From Ascoidea rubescens DSM 1968 (Eukaryota; Ascomycota; Saccharomycetes; Ascoideales; Ascoideaceae): 64,000 bases of DNA. A program made the position numbers and the translations under genes. Positions 22,001 to 30,187 of the stretch are shown here, piece by piece. Under the pieces are notes generated by a model, which saw only the letters and a program-made list of their open reading frames with translations, ran no database searches and was not told the DNA's origin. Each line of letters opens with the position of its first letter. Position 1 is the stretch's first letter. The stretch lies in assembly GCF_001661345.1 (NCBI RefSeq), contig NW_017962913.1, positions 2,554,694 through 2,618,693 of the forward strand, in the 5' to 3' direction.

Positions 22001-23401
22001 TATAGCTTCGTTTCTAATTTCCGAATGTTTTTCTCTTACCAATTGGCCTAATGTTTTCATTATTGTGATATTATTACTAAATCTGCTAATAAAAACGGAA
22101 GGCTGCAAATTTTCATTTAACATTTTGCAAGCAGATAATCTGACTTTTTCATCCGAATCAATTAAAGATTTAGAGATACCATTAGAGATATCTGCAATTA
22201 AATCAGTTCTAGAAACCAAAATTTTTGAACTTTCTTCAATCCATTTTATTCTAACTTGAGGAGATATATCCAAGGTTTTTTTAAGCCATTTTATCCAGGT
22301 TTCATGGTGTTTGACAACAAAATTGACCTTTGGGGACTGATGAACTATAATTTTCCCGATGGCTTCAGTTGCAAGAACTCTTTGTTTGACATCATCAGAC
22401 AATAATTCATCATCGATTAAACCCATTACTGAAGATAATAAATCTGGCACGTATTTCCATATTTCAACGATTAATTTATGAACTTTTTCAAGATTTTTCA
22501 TTGCAACTTTTGGATCTATATCATCATCTTCTTCTTCACTTTCATTATCAGAACTGTCATTGTTGATTTTTTTATGTTTATTTTTATTTTTATGTGTAGC
22601 ATTATCTTTTATATCAACAGACTCATTTGCAATTAGACGGATATTTTCATTTAATATATCGGATATGAATTTATTTAATTGAGCTGATAATCTATCAGAA
22701 TTGGTCTGGCATATTGCTACTGTATATGCAAAAGATGGCGATGAGATATTTAAAGAAGAAGTTATCAAATTTATATTCGATGGATTAGTTGTATTGGTTA
22801 GAAATTTATTCAATATTAATTTCAATACGGATAAGGGGATTGATTCAGCTTCTGCTATAACTTCACCAAGAATCATTGAGATAACCGGAATCAAGTTTTT
22901 TTGAACATTTTTAGTTGAAAGAACGTTATAAAATAAATCGAATAATTTTTCGATTAAAGATTCAGATTTAGGTAAATCAGTAATTAAAATAATACTTCTG
23001 ACTTCAGCTAGTCGCTTTAGAAGATAGACCACTTGGTCGTAATATGGACCATCAGGATTACCTAAATTTTTGAAATTTTTTAAAAATAACTTAAATATAT
23101 CAGTTAATTGATTTGCAGTAAAAGGAGCATCTGGTGCGTAGATTCGCAATAAATCGGCTATACATGAAGCAACGTATACTGAGACACCTTGATCATTATG
23201 TTTAAGCAATTTTTGATTAACCAAGTCCTTTTTAACTGCATCAAACGTGGATAAATCCACTTTTTCTTGATCAACGGAAGTCAATTCATTGAACAAATTG
23301 GTCAAACGATTCAAGAGAACTTTAGCAGAAATTGGGTCTTTAATGGTTGGTATAATACTCTCTTTGAATTTCAATTTCTGTAGAGAAGCAGATTTGGCCA
23401 T
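19052..23401 (-). CDS. PDS5: Pds5 cohesin-associated HEAT-repeat protein
   Basis: Seen: 1449 codons from ATG at 23401 (MAKSASLQKLKFKESI). The N-terminal signature YVASCIADLLRIYAPDAPFT is characteristic of Pds5. Helical-repeat sequence fills most of the protein. An acidic linker lies near residues 265-300 and a Glu/Lys/Asn-rich insert near residues 1155-1200. The C-terminal tail is basic with an AT-hook-like KRGRKRKS, an NLNLNLNLN run, and a final acidic stretch (SESEGETGDEFDGESS). It is longer than S. cerevisiae Pds5 (about 1277) because of these inserts. Known: Pds5 binds cohesin and regulates its loading, acetylation and release on chromatin. The shared promoter with the RNase T2 gene has two ACGCGT boxes, fitting G1/S expression. 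Confidence 0.95.
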   Translation of the reverse strand: MAKSASLQKLKFKESIIPTIKDPISAKVLLNRLTNLFNELTSVDQEKVDLSTFDAVKKDLVNQKLLKHNDQGVSVYVASCIADLLRIYAPDAPFTANQLTDIFKLFLKNFKNLGNPDGPYYDQVVYLLKRLAEVRSIILITDLPKSESLIEKLFDLFYNVLSTKNVQKNLIPVISMILGEVIAEAESIPLSVLKLILNKFLTNTTNPSNINLITSSLNISSPSFAYTVAICQTNSDRLSAQLNKFISDILNENIRLIANESVDIKDNATHKNKNKHKKINNDSSDNESEEEDDDIDPKVAMKNLEKVHKLIVEIWKYVPDLLSSVMGLIDDELLSDDVKQRVLATEAIGKIIVHQSPKVNFVVKHHETWIKWLKKTLDISPQVRIKWIEESSKILVSRTDLIADISNGISKSLIDSDEKVRLSACKMLNENLQPSVFISRFSNNITIMKTLGQLVREKHSEIRNEAIKILGNLYNYAINDLISLDLDNFSTIKQKDNKKDDSSDLNNKNGTTTDEKEKQKDKENPLKDLVSWIPNSIFNLIYINDKEINYSVDITLFEHFFPIESNNEIRVKRLLYILNSLDDRALKSFQAFNKRQKRLSEAFLTLLNLCEKFNGGTISDQKQKELLEKNINKVLQWLCVQMPGNLNTYNVLDRFVKLNNRRLFHLIKLCVSSDSDYETIKNSLKELFNRLTDSKTINNLPSSGQNELISVSTTDMIKNFKLFMYRSSVIFFNKSNISIIMSYTKDETSPFNRIANEIIEQISNIIPNVFQNHIHELNNLIIDSSPSKSNNSGKISEDEMEVDKPYDINIKSLKASFLFFKRYPSYLPTDEHYFNSLKDFSINGSPLEAKYAIKIICLSKQNESLSSSIFKELYPLNYKSSNFVTSLSTIAELFLYQKSLVEPEAAEITSYLIKEVLLENRVSADDENDPDWIRNGELENKVYDECYAKVFALKVFVNRLKSLESEPNAEELAVMVLKLFVSLISNGGEIVSKKSANWPTPKHFQAILRLNTGLMFLKLAKLPVYSKMIRPSTISTLIFLIQDENINVRKEFVTKLKKYLNNQVISERFIPLIFFIAHEPNDQFKLDVRTWIKSSFNRKLQIKEGSKDITFERSFVRLLHLITHHHEFIDLVKKATLNTIKKESNDEEMKDEEMKDFAKENGKENIEENGKENIEEKEKEDNNHENFENEKQKAEDNKLFFAYSFAMVYISFYLDCIATQENISLLYYFSNRIKQYRDALVAGELYELDNPPDSIYSIYRVSELACMLIKALAKQKNWILQTWPGKIQLFADLFSPMQSTKEAQKVASTVFIKESILKRLQSQVETEVSKISSSRKRKNGNLNLNLNLNLNGNNKLKNKIKITSKKISIEKKETGIKKHVKIPPTTPAKRGRKRKSIEKTPSAKKDKKMAINTPVRRSSRARKIVNYAGDSESEGETGDEFDGESSIED

Positions 23402-23548
23402 TGCAAGATATTATAGCGTCAGATCAGAACAATAGCTGAACAAAACCAGATTGAATCTTGATGAGGGTTTCAAGAACAACCATCTAATTTTCAGTGGTTG
23501 TAAAAGTTATTGGATGAATCAGAAAAAGCACATCAAAATAAAACTGAA

Positions 23549-23554
23549 ACGCGT
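23549..23554. promoter_or_regulatory. MCB-like ACGCGT box
   Basis: Perfect ACGCGT, 148 bp upstream of the PDS5 start. In budding yeasts such boxes bind MBF (Mbp1-Swi6) and drive G1/S genes; cohesin genes are typical targets. Confidence 0.55.
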
Positions 23555-23751
23555 TCAAGGAAACAATTTTCAATGTTGTTGTTTACGTAAGCAGACGAAC
23601 TTTGTTTAATTTTTGAGTTTTCTAATGCATTCATTTTAAGGCAGAAAGCCGCAGATATATGCAGACACCATGTTCCAGCAGTGTGGGTTGCAAACAATAA
23701 CCAAGATTAGCGAACCAAAGAAAACGACCATTAGCGAAAAGGGCGTTTGCG

Positions 23752-23757
23752 ACGCGT
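23752..23757. promoter_or_regulatory. Second MCB-like ACGCGT box
   Basis: Perfect ACGCGT, 351 bp upstream of the PDS5 start and 238 bp upstream of the RNase T2 start. A pair of such boxes in one promoter is stronger evidence than a single one. Confidence 0.45.
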
Positions 23758-23994
23758 TGTTCACGCATTGTTTGACGATTGGCTGGAGGCAAAAACGTTA
23801 TCACAGCATCACTCAAAGAAGAAACAATAAGATGAGATGGGAGAAGATAAGCGAATAATCAGTATATAAGGAGTGTTTTTCTCGAGTTTCTTTAGTCTTC
23901 TTTATCACTCTTTATCAATTTTTACTAATTGGAAGAGTATTTTCAGCTGCCAGAACCATTTAATTCTTATTCATTATCACAATTGTTGGTAAAA

Positions 23995-24894
23995 ATGATT
24001 TTATCAGGTTACTTGAACCATTTTCTATTTTCAGGGATTTTGTTCAAGCAAGAACTTAGTCCAGATTTTGAATTTCCTTTGTCGTTGACTCCTGAATGTG
24101 CTGATCCTCTGTTGTCTTGTTCGATGAGAGATGGCGGATTAAGTGAGATTGATCTGTGCTGTTTTGAATCGCCTGGTGGAGTTATAATGCAGACACAACT
24201 TTGGAACCCATATAAAGGACCAAAAGACTCTTTTACGATTCATGGGTTATGGCCAGACAAATGTGATGGATCGTGGGAGCAATTTTGTGATCGATCAACT
24301 CAAATACCATTTTCAAGAACTTTTGATTTGAGATCTGTTATCAGAGACCAATTTAATGAAACATTGTTATTAGATTATATGAATGAATATTGGAAGGATT
24401 TTTCAAGAGACGATAGCAATTTATGGAAACATGAGTTTAATAAGCATGGGACATGCGTGTCTACGATACAACCACCATGTTATCAAAAGAAAGATAATAG
24501 CAGTAAAGGGAGTAGTAGAGGTGTATTTGAAGAGAATGAAATAATTGAAAAGGAGTATTTAAGGTATCAAAATGCCATTGATTACTTTAAAGTGACAATA
24601 AATTTATTTAGAAAATTGCCTACGTATGAATGGTTAAAAGAGGATGGTATTATTCCATCGGGTGTTAAGACGTATACAAGAGATGAGATATCTCAATCAT
24701 TGAATAAACATTTTGGATCGAATGTTTATTTTTCATGTCGTGGAAGAAAATTGAATGAAATCTGGTATTATTTTAATTCATATGGATCGATTTTACAACA
24801 AAATTTTACATCGATTGATACATTGACCAATTATGATAATAGATGTCCAGCAACAGGAATTATTTATCCTGTGAAATTTAATTATAACCAATAA
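23995..24894 (+). CDS. RNY1: RNase T2 family ribonuclease
   Basis: Seen: the open frame begins at 23929, but its first ATG is 23995 (MILSGYLNHFLFSGILF), giving 299 residues. Both catalytic segments are present: CAS I as FTIHGLWPD (His83) and CAS II as LWKHEFNKHGTC (His146, Glu147 and His151), with the family Cys residues (CC before FESPGG, KCDG, HGTC, PPCY). The N-terminus is moderately hydrophobic and may be a signal peptide, though weak. It lacks the roughly 100-residue C-terminal extension of S. cerevisiae Rny1 (434 residues). Known: T2 RNases cleave RNA through 2',3'-cyclic phosphates and act in the vacuole or are secreted; Rny1 also cleaves tRNA under stress. It is divergent from PDS5 and convergent with the RecA-like gene. 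Confidence 0.9.
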   Translation: MILSGYLNHFLFSGILFKQELSPDFEFPLSLTPECADPLLSCSMRDGGLSEIDLCCFESPGGVIMQTQLWNPYKGPKDSFTIHGLWPDKCDGSWEQFCDRSTQIPFSRTFDLRSVIRDQFNETLLLDYMNEYWKDFSRDDSNLWKHEFNKHGTCVSTIQPPCYQKKDNSSKGSSRGVFEENEIIEKEYLRYQNAIDYFKVTINLFRKLPTYEWLKEDGIIPSGVKTYTRDEISQSLNKHFGSNVYFSCRGRKLNEIWYYFNSYGSILQQNFTSIDTLTNYDNRCPATGIIYPVKFNYNQ

Positions 24895-25022
24895 ATTTGT
24901 TATGATCAACTTCAGTTTTTATGCTATTTATTCATTTATTTACCAAAAGTTTCAAAGTTTCAAAGTTTCAAAATTTCGAAATTTAAATATTTTTAATTTC
25001 AATTCTAATTTTTATTTTAATT

Positions 25023-25816
25023 TCAGTTTTCTTGATGTTTTTGTTTTTTATGAGTGCTTGTCTTTGATTTTGATTTTAATTTAAATTTTGAGTCAATGAA
25101 ATTGTTATCTAGATTGTTCAAGTATAGATTATTTGATTCATCATTATTCAATAATAGAATGTTTATATTTAAAAGCTTTGATAGCTTTTTTAAAATTTTT
25201 AGGATATCAATGTATAAATCCAATTCGATTTTAATGGATAAATTTAGATTGAAGTCAAACTCTTCATCATTATCACTATCGCTATCATTATCGTTATCAT
25301 TATCACGATGGTTCTGATGATTGCTATCAATTGACTTGAGACTGTTGATTTCGTTTATATTTTTAATTAGATGAGTTATTGGCTCGATTATTATTAGTTT
25401 CAAGTTTGAACCTGAGTTTGAGTCATTAGATATCTGTTTGTACAAGAGTTTTAGCTTGTCGTAAAGACTGTACAAGTCATTTTCCTTGATTATGTTCAAA
25501 TTGCTGAATATTTCTAGTAGCTGTTCGCTTTTGTCCTTGTCGTTTTTGAAGACAGTCAGCTTGGAGTAGCTGTCCCGGATCGTCGAGCCCAACTTGAAGA
25601 AGTCCAAGGAGCTGGTCAAGTCGAAGTAGACGACTCTGTTGCAACAGCGGTTCAGCAACAAGAGCTCGGAGATGAGCTTTGCGAGGTACTGGGATGGTGT
25701 TAGTGGTGCCTGGGGAGGGGGGCGGGAAGCACACTTACTCGGCGTGAGGAGGCGTCGCTGAAGAGCGAGAGAAAAAAGGCGTCGGTGCCAGGACTGCGGG
25801 CGTGAAGGAGTTCCAT
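25023..25816 (-). CDS. RecA-fold Rad51-paralog-like protein (XRCC2/Psy3-like), two exons
   Basis: Model: exon 1 is 25816-25739 (MELLHARSPGTDAFFLSLF..., 26 codons), a 50-nt intron covers 25738-25689, and exon 2 is 25688-25023; 247 residues in all. The frame joins cleanly. Seen: a beta strand-like NRVVYFDLTSSLDFFKL, a Walker-B-like strand LKLIIIEPITHLI, and a late strand NINILLLNND. This order matches XRCC2 (ESGTELL start, FIDTD, LLILDS, LVLFATTQ). No Walker A GxxxxGKT is present in this model. An acidic Asp/Asn-rich insert and a basic tail are lineage-specific. Known relatives without Walker A are Shu-complex subunits Psy3 and Csm2, which help Rad51 assembly. The assignment is an inference from layout. 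The exon-1 end lies in a GC-rich island 230 bp from the RCO1 start, with which it shares a promoter. Confidence 0.45.
25689..25738 (-). other. Predicted 50-nt intron of the RecA-like gene
   Basis: Donor GTAAGT at 25738-25733, branch site CACTAAC at 25705-25699, acceptor CCCAG ending at 25689. It is very short and GC-rich, unlike the other introns here. Without splicing the second-exon frame would start in unrelated low-complexity sequence. Confidence 0.5.
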
Positions 25817-26046
25817 GCAGCAGGTGCAGCAGGTGAAGCAGAAGCAGCAGAAGCAGCAGCGCCACCAAGACGGCTCAGCAAGCGTGCCGGAAACGCGCCA
25901 GCACCGCGCCAGAGCTGGCACCTGACAGCCGGCGCGGGCCGCATGGCGTTCTTCCCGTCGTTCTTCTTCTTTGCTAGTTCTTCTCTGCTTCTCGGCGTCA
26001 CTCTCCAGCTGCTGTTTCTTCCTGCCATTGCTGGTCTCTCTTCACC
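25817..26046. promoter_or_regulatory. 230-bp divergent GC-rich promoter
   Basis: Lies between the RecA-like gene and RCO1. It carries many GCAGCA/AAGCAGCA units (about 25818-25865), and many overlapping frames on both strands that are composition artefacts. Confidence 0.45.
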
Positions 26047-29000
26047 ATGGATGTTCATGGTTCCTCTCTGCAAAAGATGCCTGCTGCCCATCGCGCCTTG
26101 CCTTCTTTTCCTGCTGCTTCTGCTGCTCAAAATGGCGACGCTGCTGCTCAAAATGACGATGCTTCCAACACCGGCGAAAACAATCCAGCCCGCGCTTATG
26201 AAAACAAGGAAAACACCTTGAACTTGCTTAGTTCGTCTTTGGTTCTGAACTCTTCTCCTTCGAATTCTGGAAAACCTACTTTGATCACCAAGATAGCTTA
26301 TAAACCTTCCAAATTGAAGTCGCGAAGAAGGTCCACAAGACCAAGAACCACTCCGGTCTCCTACTTTCCAAACGATGCTGACGATTTTGAGGAAGAGCTT
26401 ATAATCGATTCAGATTCAAATTTGCTGTCAAAGAGATCTGAGTTACACAAGGATTCTGCTTCTTATGCTTCCTATAAAGAAAACAACTATAACACAACTG
26501 CTAACGATAATACCACTGCTACTAGTAATAATGTTAATTACAATAATAATAATTACAATAATGATAATGATGATCATGATAACAATAATGATAATGATGA
26601 TAATGATAATGTTAATGATAATGATAATGTTAATGTTAATATTAATGTTAATAATGATACTACTAATATTAATGATGATAACAATACTGATAATATCTCT
26701 ACGAAAAACTCTGACTTTGCTGCTAATTCTGACTCATTATTTGTTAGAAACCCGGGAACAAATCAGCTCGAATTTGTTGAACCAAAACTTGCTCATTCTC
26801 TGCCTGGTGTGACCGGTTATTCCTTAAGCACTTTACCTCCTCCAAAGGTAAGAAAGGACGCTTTATGGCCTTCAACTTGGAAAAAACTGAAACTTTTAAA
26901 CAAATTAAACAACTTCAATCAAAATCAAAATCAATTTGATTTTAAAAATTTTAAAAATCTTCAATTATCTCATCTTGAAAACGACTCAAAGGACTTAAAA
27001 CACATTAATGGTTTAACTGGTTTAACTGGTTTAACTGATTTAGCTGATTTGATTGATTTAAAAAAATTGGGAAACTTGAGAAATTTAAAGGATTCAGAGT
27101 TAACTAATAACAATTTAAATATCTCAACTTCTTCTGCCGACACTAACAAAAGAAGAAAATTCACTAAAAAATCTACAAGAAAACCTGGTCCAGGTAGAGG
27201 TCACAAGAAATCAAATTTGAAAATCAAAGTCCCTTCCTCTCAAAAATTACCTCCAAATCTGAACAATAATTCGGTTTCTCCAATTTCTAATTTTGATATC
27301 AATATCAATATCAATAACAATAACAATAACAATAACAACAACGATCTATCTTCAAATTCAAATTCAAATTCAACCTCAACTTCCCCTACTCATTCATTTC
27401 ATACCTCTTTTCTTAATCAAAAGGAAATCGACCTCTTGATTGAAAAAAAAAACGATAACGCGATCTTTCAAAAGGAAATTTCATTAAACAAGAATTTGAA
27501 AACTAAAAAATCCGAAAACATTACTTCTTCTTCTACTTTAAGAACTGGTCTAATAAAAGGCTTGAATCCTTCTTCAAAATCTGGTTTCGATCAATATAAA
27601 GACAAATTCGATTCAAATAAAAATAAAACCTATATTCTACAAAATTTTATTCAAAATGAGTATGAGAGGTTAAACGAATACCTCAACTTGAGCAATTTAA
27701 ATAATCCTCTACAAAATCCCTTACACAATCTTAATTTAACTTCAACTTCAACTTCAACTTCAACTTCAAATCCAATCCTATCTGGCAGAAAAAATAGACT
27801 GTCAAGATCTACAACCCCAAATAGTCTTTCAAATAATATTACCACAAATTTATCAGCAAAAAGAATAAAAAAATTAAAAGTGTATGTTTTTCTCTTTTTT
27901 ATCTATTTCCGGTTTTCAAATTAAATTACTAACATGGCTTTTTTAATCTAATAAAGTAAAAAAAATGAATTAAATCCATTCGGTTTTACACCTCCTGAAC
28001 AGCTAATGGGAAATTTCAAGTTACAAAACAATGATAATGATATAACAAAGGTATGTCTTTTGAGACAGTTTAATTTCAATAAAATATTAAACAACTACTA
28101 ATATCTTTTTCTTTTTTCTTTTTTCTTTTTCTTTTTCTTTTTCTTTTTCTTTTTTTTTAATATTAGAATAATGAGGATTTTTGTGCAGCTTGTGGAGAAC
28201 CTGGAATCTTTGTATGTTGTGAATCGTGTCCAAAATCATTTCATTTTACTTGTTGTAATCCACCATTTGAAGAAGATAACATTCCTGATGGAAGCTGGTA
28301 TTGTAAAGAATGTAAAGTGAATAAACTTCCAAGCAGTTTTTTCAACAAGTTATATGGGAATGAATATAAGAAGATGGGAATATTTAATAAGTTATTAAGA
28401 CAAGTTGAAAGAGTTAATCCAAGATCTTTTTTATTACCAAAAAAGATCATTGATAGATTTCAAGGAGTCAGCAGTAATAAAATTGGGGAGTATCAAGATT
28501 TGAATACTAAAAAACCAACCAATTTCACTAAAAGAAATAAATACGAAGACCAAAACGATAATAAATTAGTCTTTGATAATAATGGAGAGCCGTATGTTTG
28601 TTATAGGTGTGGGAAATGTGGAATAGCAGATAAAACTATTATAATTTGCGATTATTGTGATGTAGTGTGGCATCTAGATTGTTTAGAACCTCCATTATCA
28701 ATAGTTAAAACACTAGGTAAAAAATGGAGATGTCCCTTACATATTGAAGACTTGCTACCAAAAGAAAAAAGAAAGTTAAAGAAACCAAGATATGTTGAAG
28801 TTCTGACGAGAGGATTTAAAAATGATGGAAATATTGAAATAATAAATGAAACAGAAACAGAAGAGTATTTTGCAAATTTGGAGAAATTAAAACAAGCAGC
28901 GAGAGAAAAGACTTCAAAAAGTTTCCAGCTCGATTTATTCATGAGTGATGAAATTAATAGTGTCAATAATGTTGATGATGTTATAAATAGTATTAATATT

Positions 29001-29981
29001 AAAAAAGATAATAATAAAAGTGGTAATGGTGTGAACAATGAAAGTATAATAATTTCTGATAGAACAATGAGTGAAGGCACTTCTGGGAATGGAGGTGTTG
29101 TAAATAATAATGCAAAAGAAAAAATTGGTAAGATCAAAATTAGAAATGAAAAAAATGGAAATATTAATCACAGTAATGGATATAATGATAAGAGAAAGTA
29201 TAATAATGGTAATAAAAGTAATAGGTATAATCATGATATTATTAATAGTGACAATAATGCTAATAATGATAGTTATAGTTCCAACAATATGGTGGACTTG
29301 CCTATACCACCATTTTTTGATTCAGTTGATAAAGGAAATGGAGTCTCGGCAAATATGGGAAAGGAGATGACAAAAATCGTTGAAAAGCCTGAAGACAACG
29401 TTTATGTGATGAGTGAAAATGGAGTAATTTTAGATTTTATTGGAACGGTGGAAGATAGGAGACGAAATGAGATAAATTCAATACATCAAAAAATCAATGC
29501 GATAAACTCCAAAAACGTCGAAATTTTGAACACATTGGTAGATAATTTTGAGAAACACAAAGATGGTAAAAGTGACGATATTGAAGCCATTCGAAATTTA
29601 TTTGAATTGAAAATCAATGGAAACAAAAGAGATTATAAGAGAAACCTCCAGAACTTCAACAGACTAGTGCAAACAGCCTCAGATGAAATAACCAACAATG
29701 AGCCAGGCCCCTTTGTGAGGTCGCCCGAAGCATCACGAACCAACAAAAAGAGAGCCATCAGCGAGCTCTCTAGGCTAGACCGCCAGAAAAACGTTTCTGA
29801 GACCCAGAGCGATGCACCTGAGGAAGAAGCTGTTCTGAAGACAGTGAAGATGAGAAAGGTCCAGCACAGTCAGGAGGTGCAGTTGAATTTGAGCGAGAGC
29901 GAGATAAACGAGTTGATTAGCATCCATAGGCTCGTCGAGCTCAAGGGCAAGGACAAGTTGATGGAGTTCCTCAGGAGCTAA
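26047..29981 (+). CDS. RCO1: Rco1-like double PHD-finger subunit of Rpd3S, three exons
   Basis: Model: exons 26047-27881, 27957-28050 and 28167-29981 join in frame to 1247 residues. Exon 1 is mostly Asn/Asp/Ser-rich, with a basic KSRRRSTRPRTTP block. PHD finger 1 (about residues 646-695; FCAACGEPG, CCESCPKSFHFTC, WYCKEC) closely resembles S. cerevisiae Rco1. PHD finger 2 follows at about 787-840 (YRCGKCG, CDYCDVVWHLDC, WRCPLH), then RYVEVLTRGFKNDGNIEI. Known: Rco1 brings the Rpd3S deacetylase to H3K36-methylated gene bodies and suppresses cryptic transcription. It is nearly twice the length of S. cerevisiae Rco1 (684) because of low-complexity inserts. The last 90 codons switch abruptly to GC-rich codon use. 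ATG 26047 is in a good context (ACCATGG); a second in-frame ATG at 26077 is possible. Confidence 0.9.
26500..26700 (+). repeat. AAT/GAT microsatellite coding Asn/Asp/Val
   Basis: Imperfect trinucleotide and hexanucleotide runs of AAT, GAT and GTT in RCO1 exon 1. They code a long, probably disordered stretch that is likely to vary in length. Confidence 0.8.
27882..27956 (+). other. RCO1 intron 1 (75 nt) with AAG acceptor
   Basis: Donor GTATGT at 27882, perfect branch TACTAAC at 27927-27933. The first AG after the branch is in TAAAG, ending at 27956. Using it keeps the frame (...KLKV-KKNELNPFGF...); the next AG (in GAACAG) would meet a stop at once. Acceptors ending AAG are uncommon in yeasts. 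Confidence 0.7.
28051..28166 (+). other. RCO1 intron 2 (116 nt) with long polypyrimidine tract
   Basis: Donor GTATGT at 28051, branch TACTAAT near 28096-28102, then about 55 bases of TTTTTC-type repeats, acceptor TTAG ending at 28166. It joins phase 0 to phase 0 directly before PHD finger 1. Confidence 0.8.
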
Positions 29982-30187
29982 GTAGATACATAGAAGTAAA
30001 CAACACAAGCACCACAAGCACCAAAAATATTGTCCACAAACATCATCCACAGCAGTCCCAAACAGGACTTCTCTTCCCACGTGATCATCACGCTCCCAAC
30101 TGTGTTTGCTATAGAAGAAAATTTTTCTTTGAGGCCAAATCCTTTTCTTTCCCACCACCAACACCACCACCGACACTTGCCCACAAC
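29982..30187. promoter_or_regulatory. EBP1-like gene promoter
   Basis: A 206-bp region with CCACGTGATC (CACGTG at 30078-30083) 105 bp before the start and a CA/AC-rich leader. It is part of a GC-richer island running from the RCO1 3' end into the next gene. Confidence 0.5.
30078..30083. promoter_or_regulatory. CACGTG E-box, extended GATCACGTGG
   Basis: Read on the minus strand, the extended 10-mer GATCACGTGG is the same as at 37701-37710 (ARG7/Myb promoter) and, on the minus strand, at 54408 (kinase promoter). In yeasts this core binds Cbf1 or Pho4-type bHLH factors. Confidence 0.5.

Larger units (their letters stand above)
23402..23994. promoter_or_regulatory. Divergent promoter between PDS5 and the RNase T2 gene
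   Basis: Contains two MluI boxes (ACGCGT at 23549-23554 and 23752-23757), several AGCGAAA-like sequences around 23700-23745, and an inverted CCAAT (ATTGG near 23779). The region is GC-richer than its surroundings at about 23540-23850. Confidence 0.5.

Noticed and set aside
23929-23994. Upstream start for the RNase T2 gene at 23929
   Set aside because: That codon is TTG; the first ATG is 23995, giving a reasonable short hydrophobic N-terminus.
25735-26221. Ala/Ser/Arg-rich frames of about 138 codons on both strands
   Set aside because: Shadows in the GC-rich shared promoter. Only the 26-codon exon that splices in frame to the RecA-like gene is kept.
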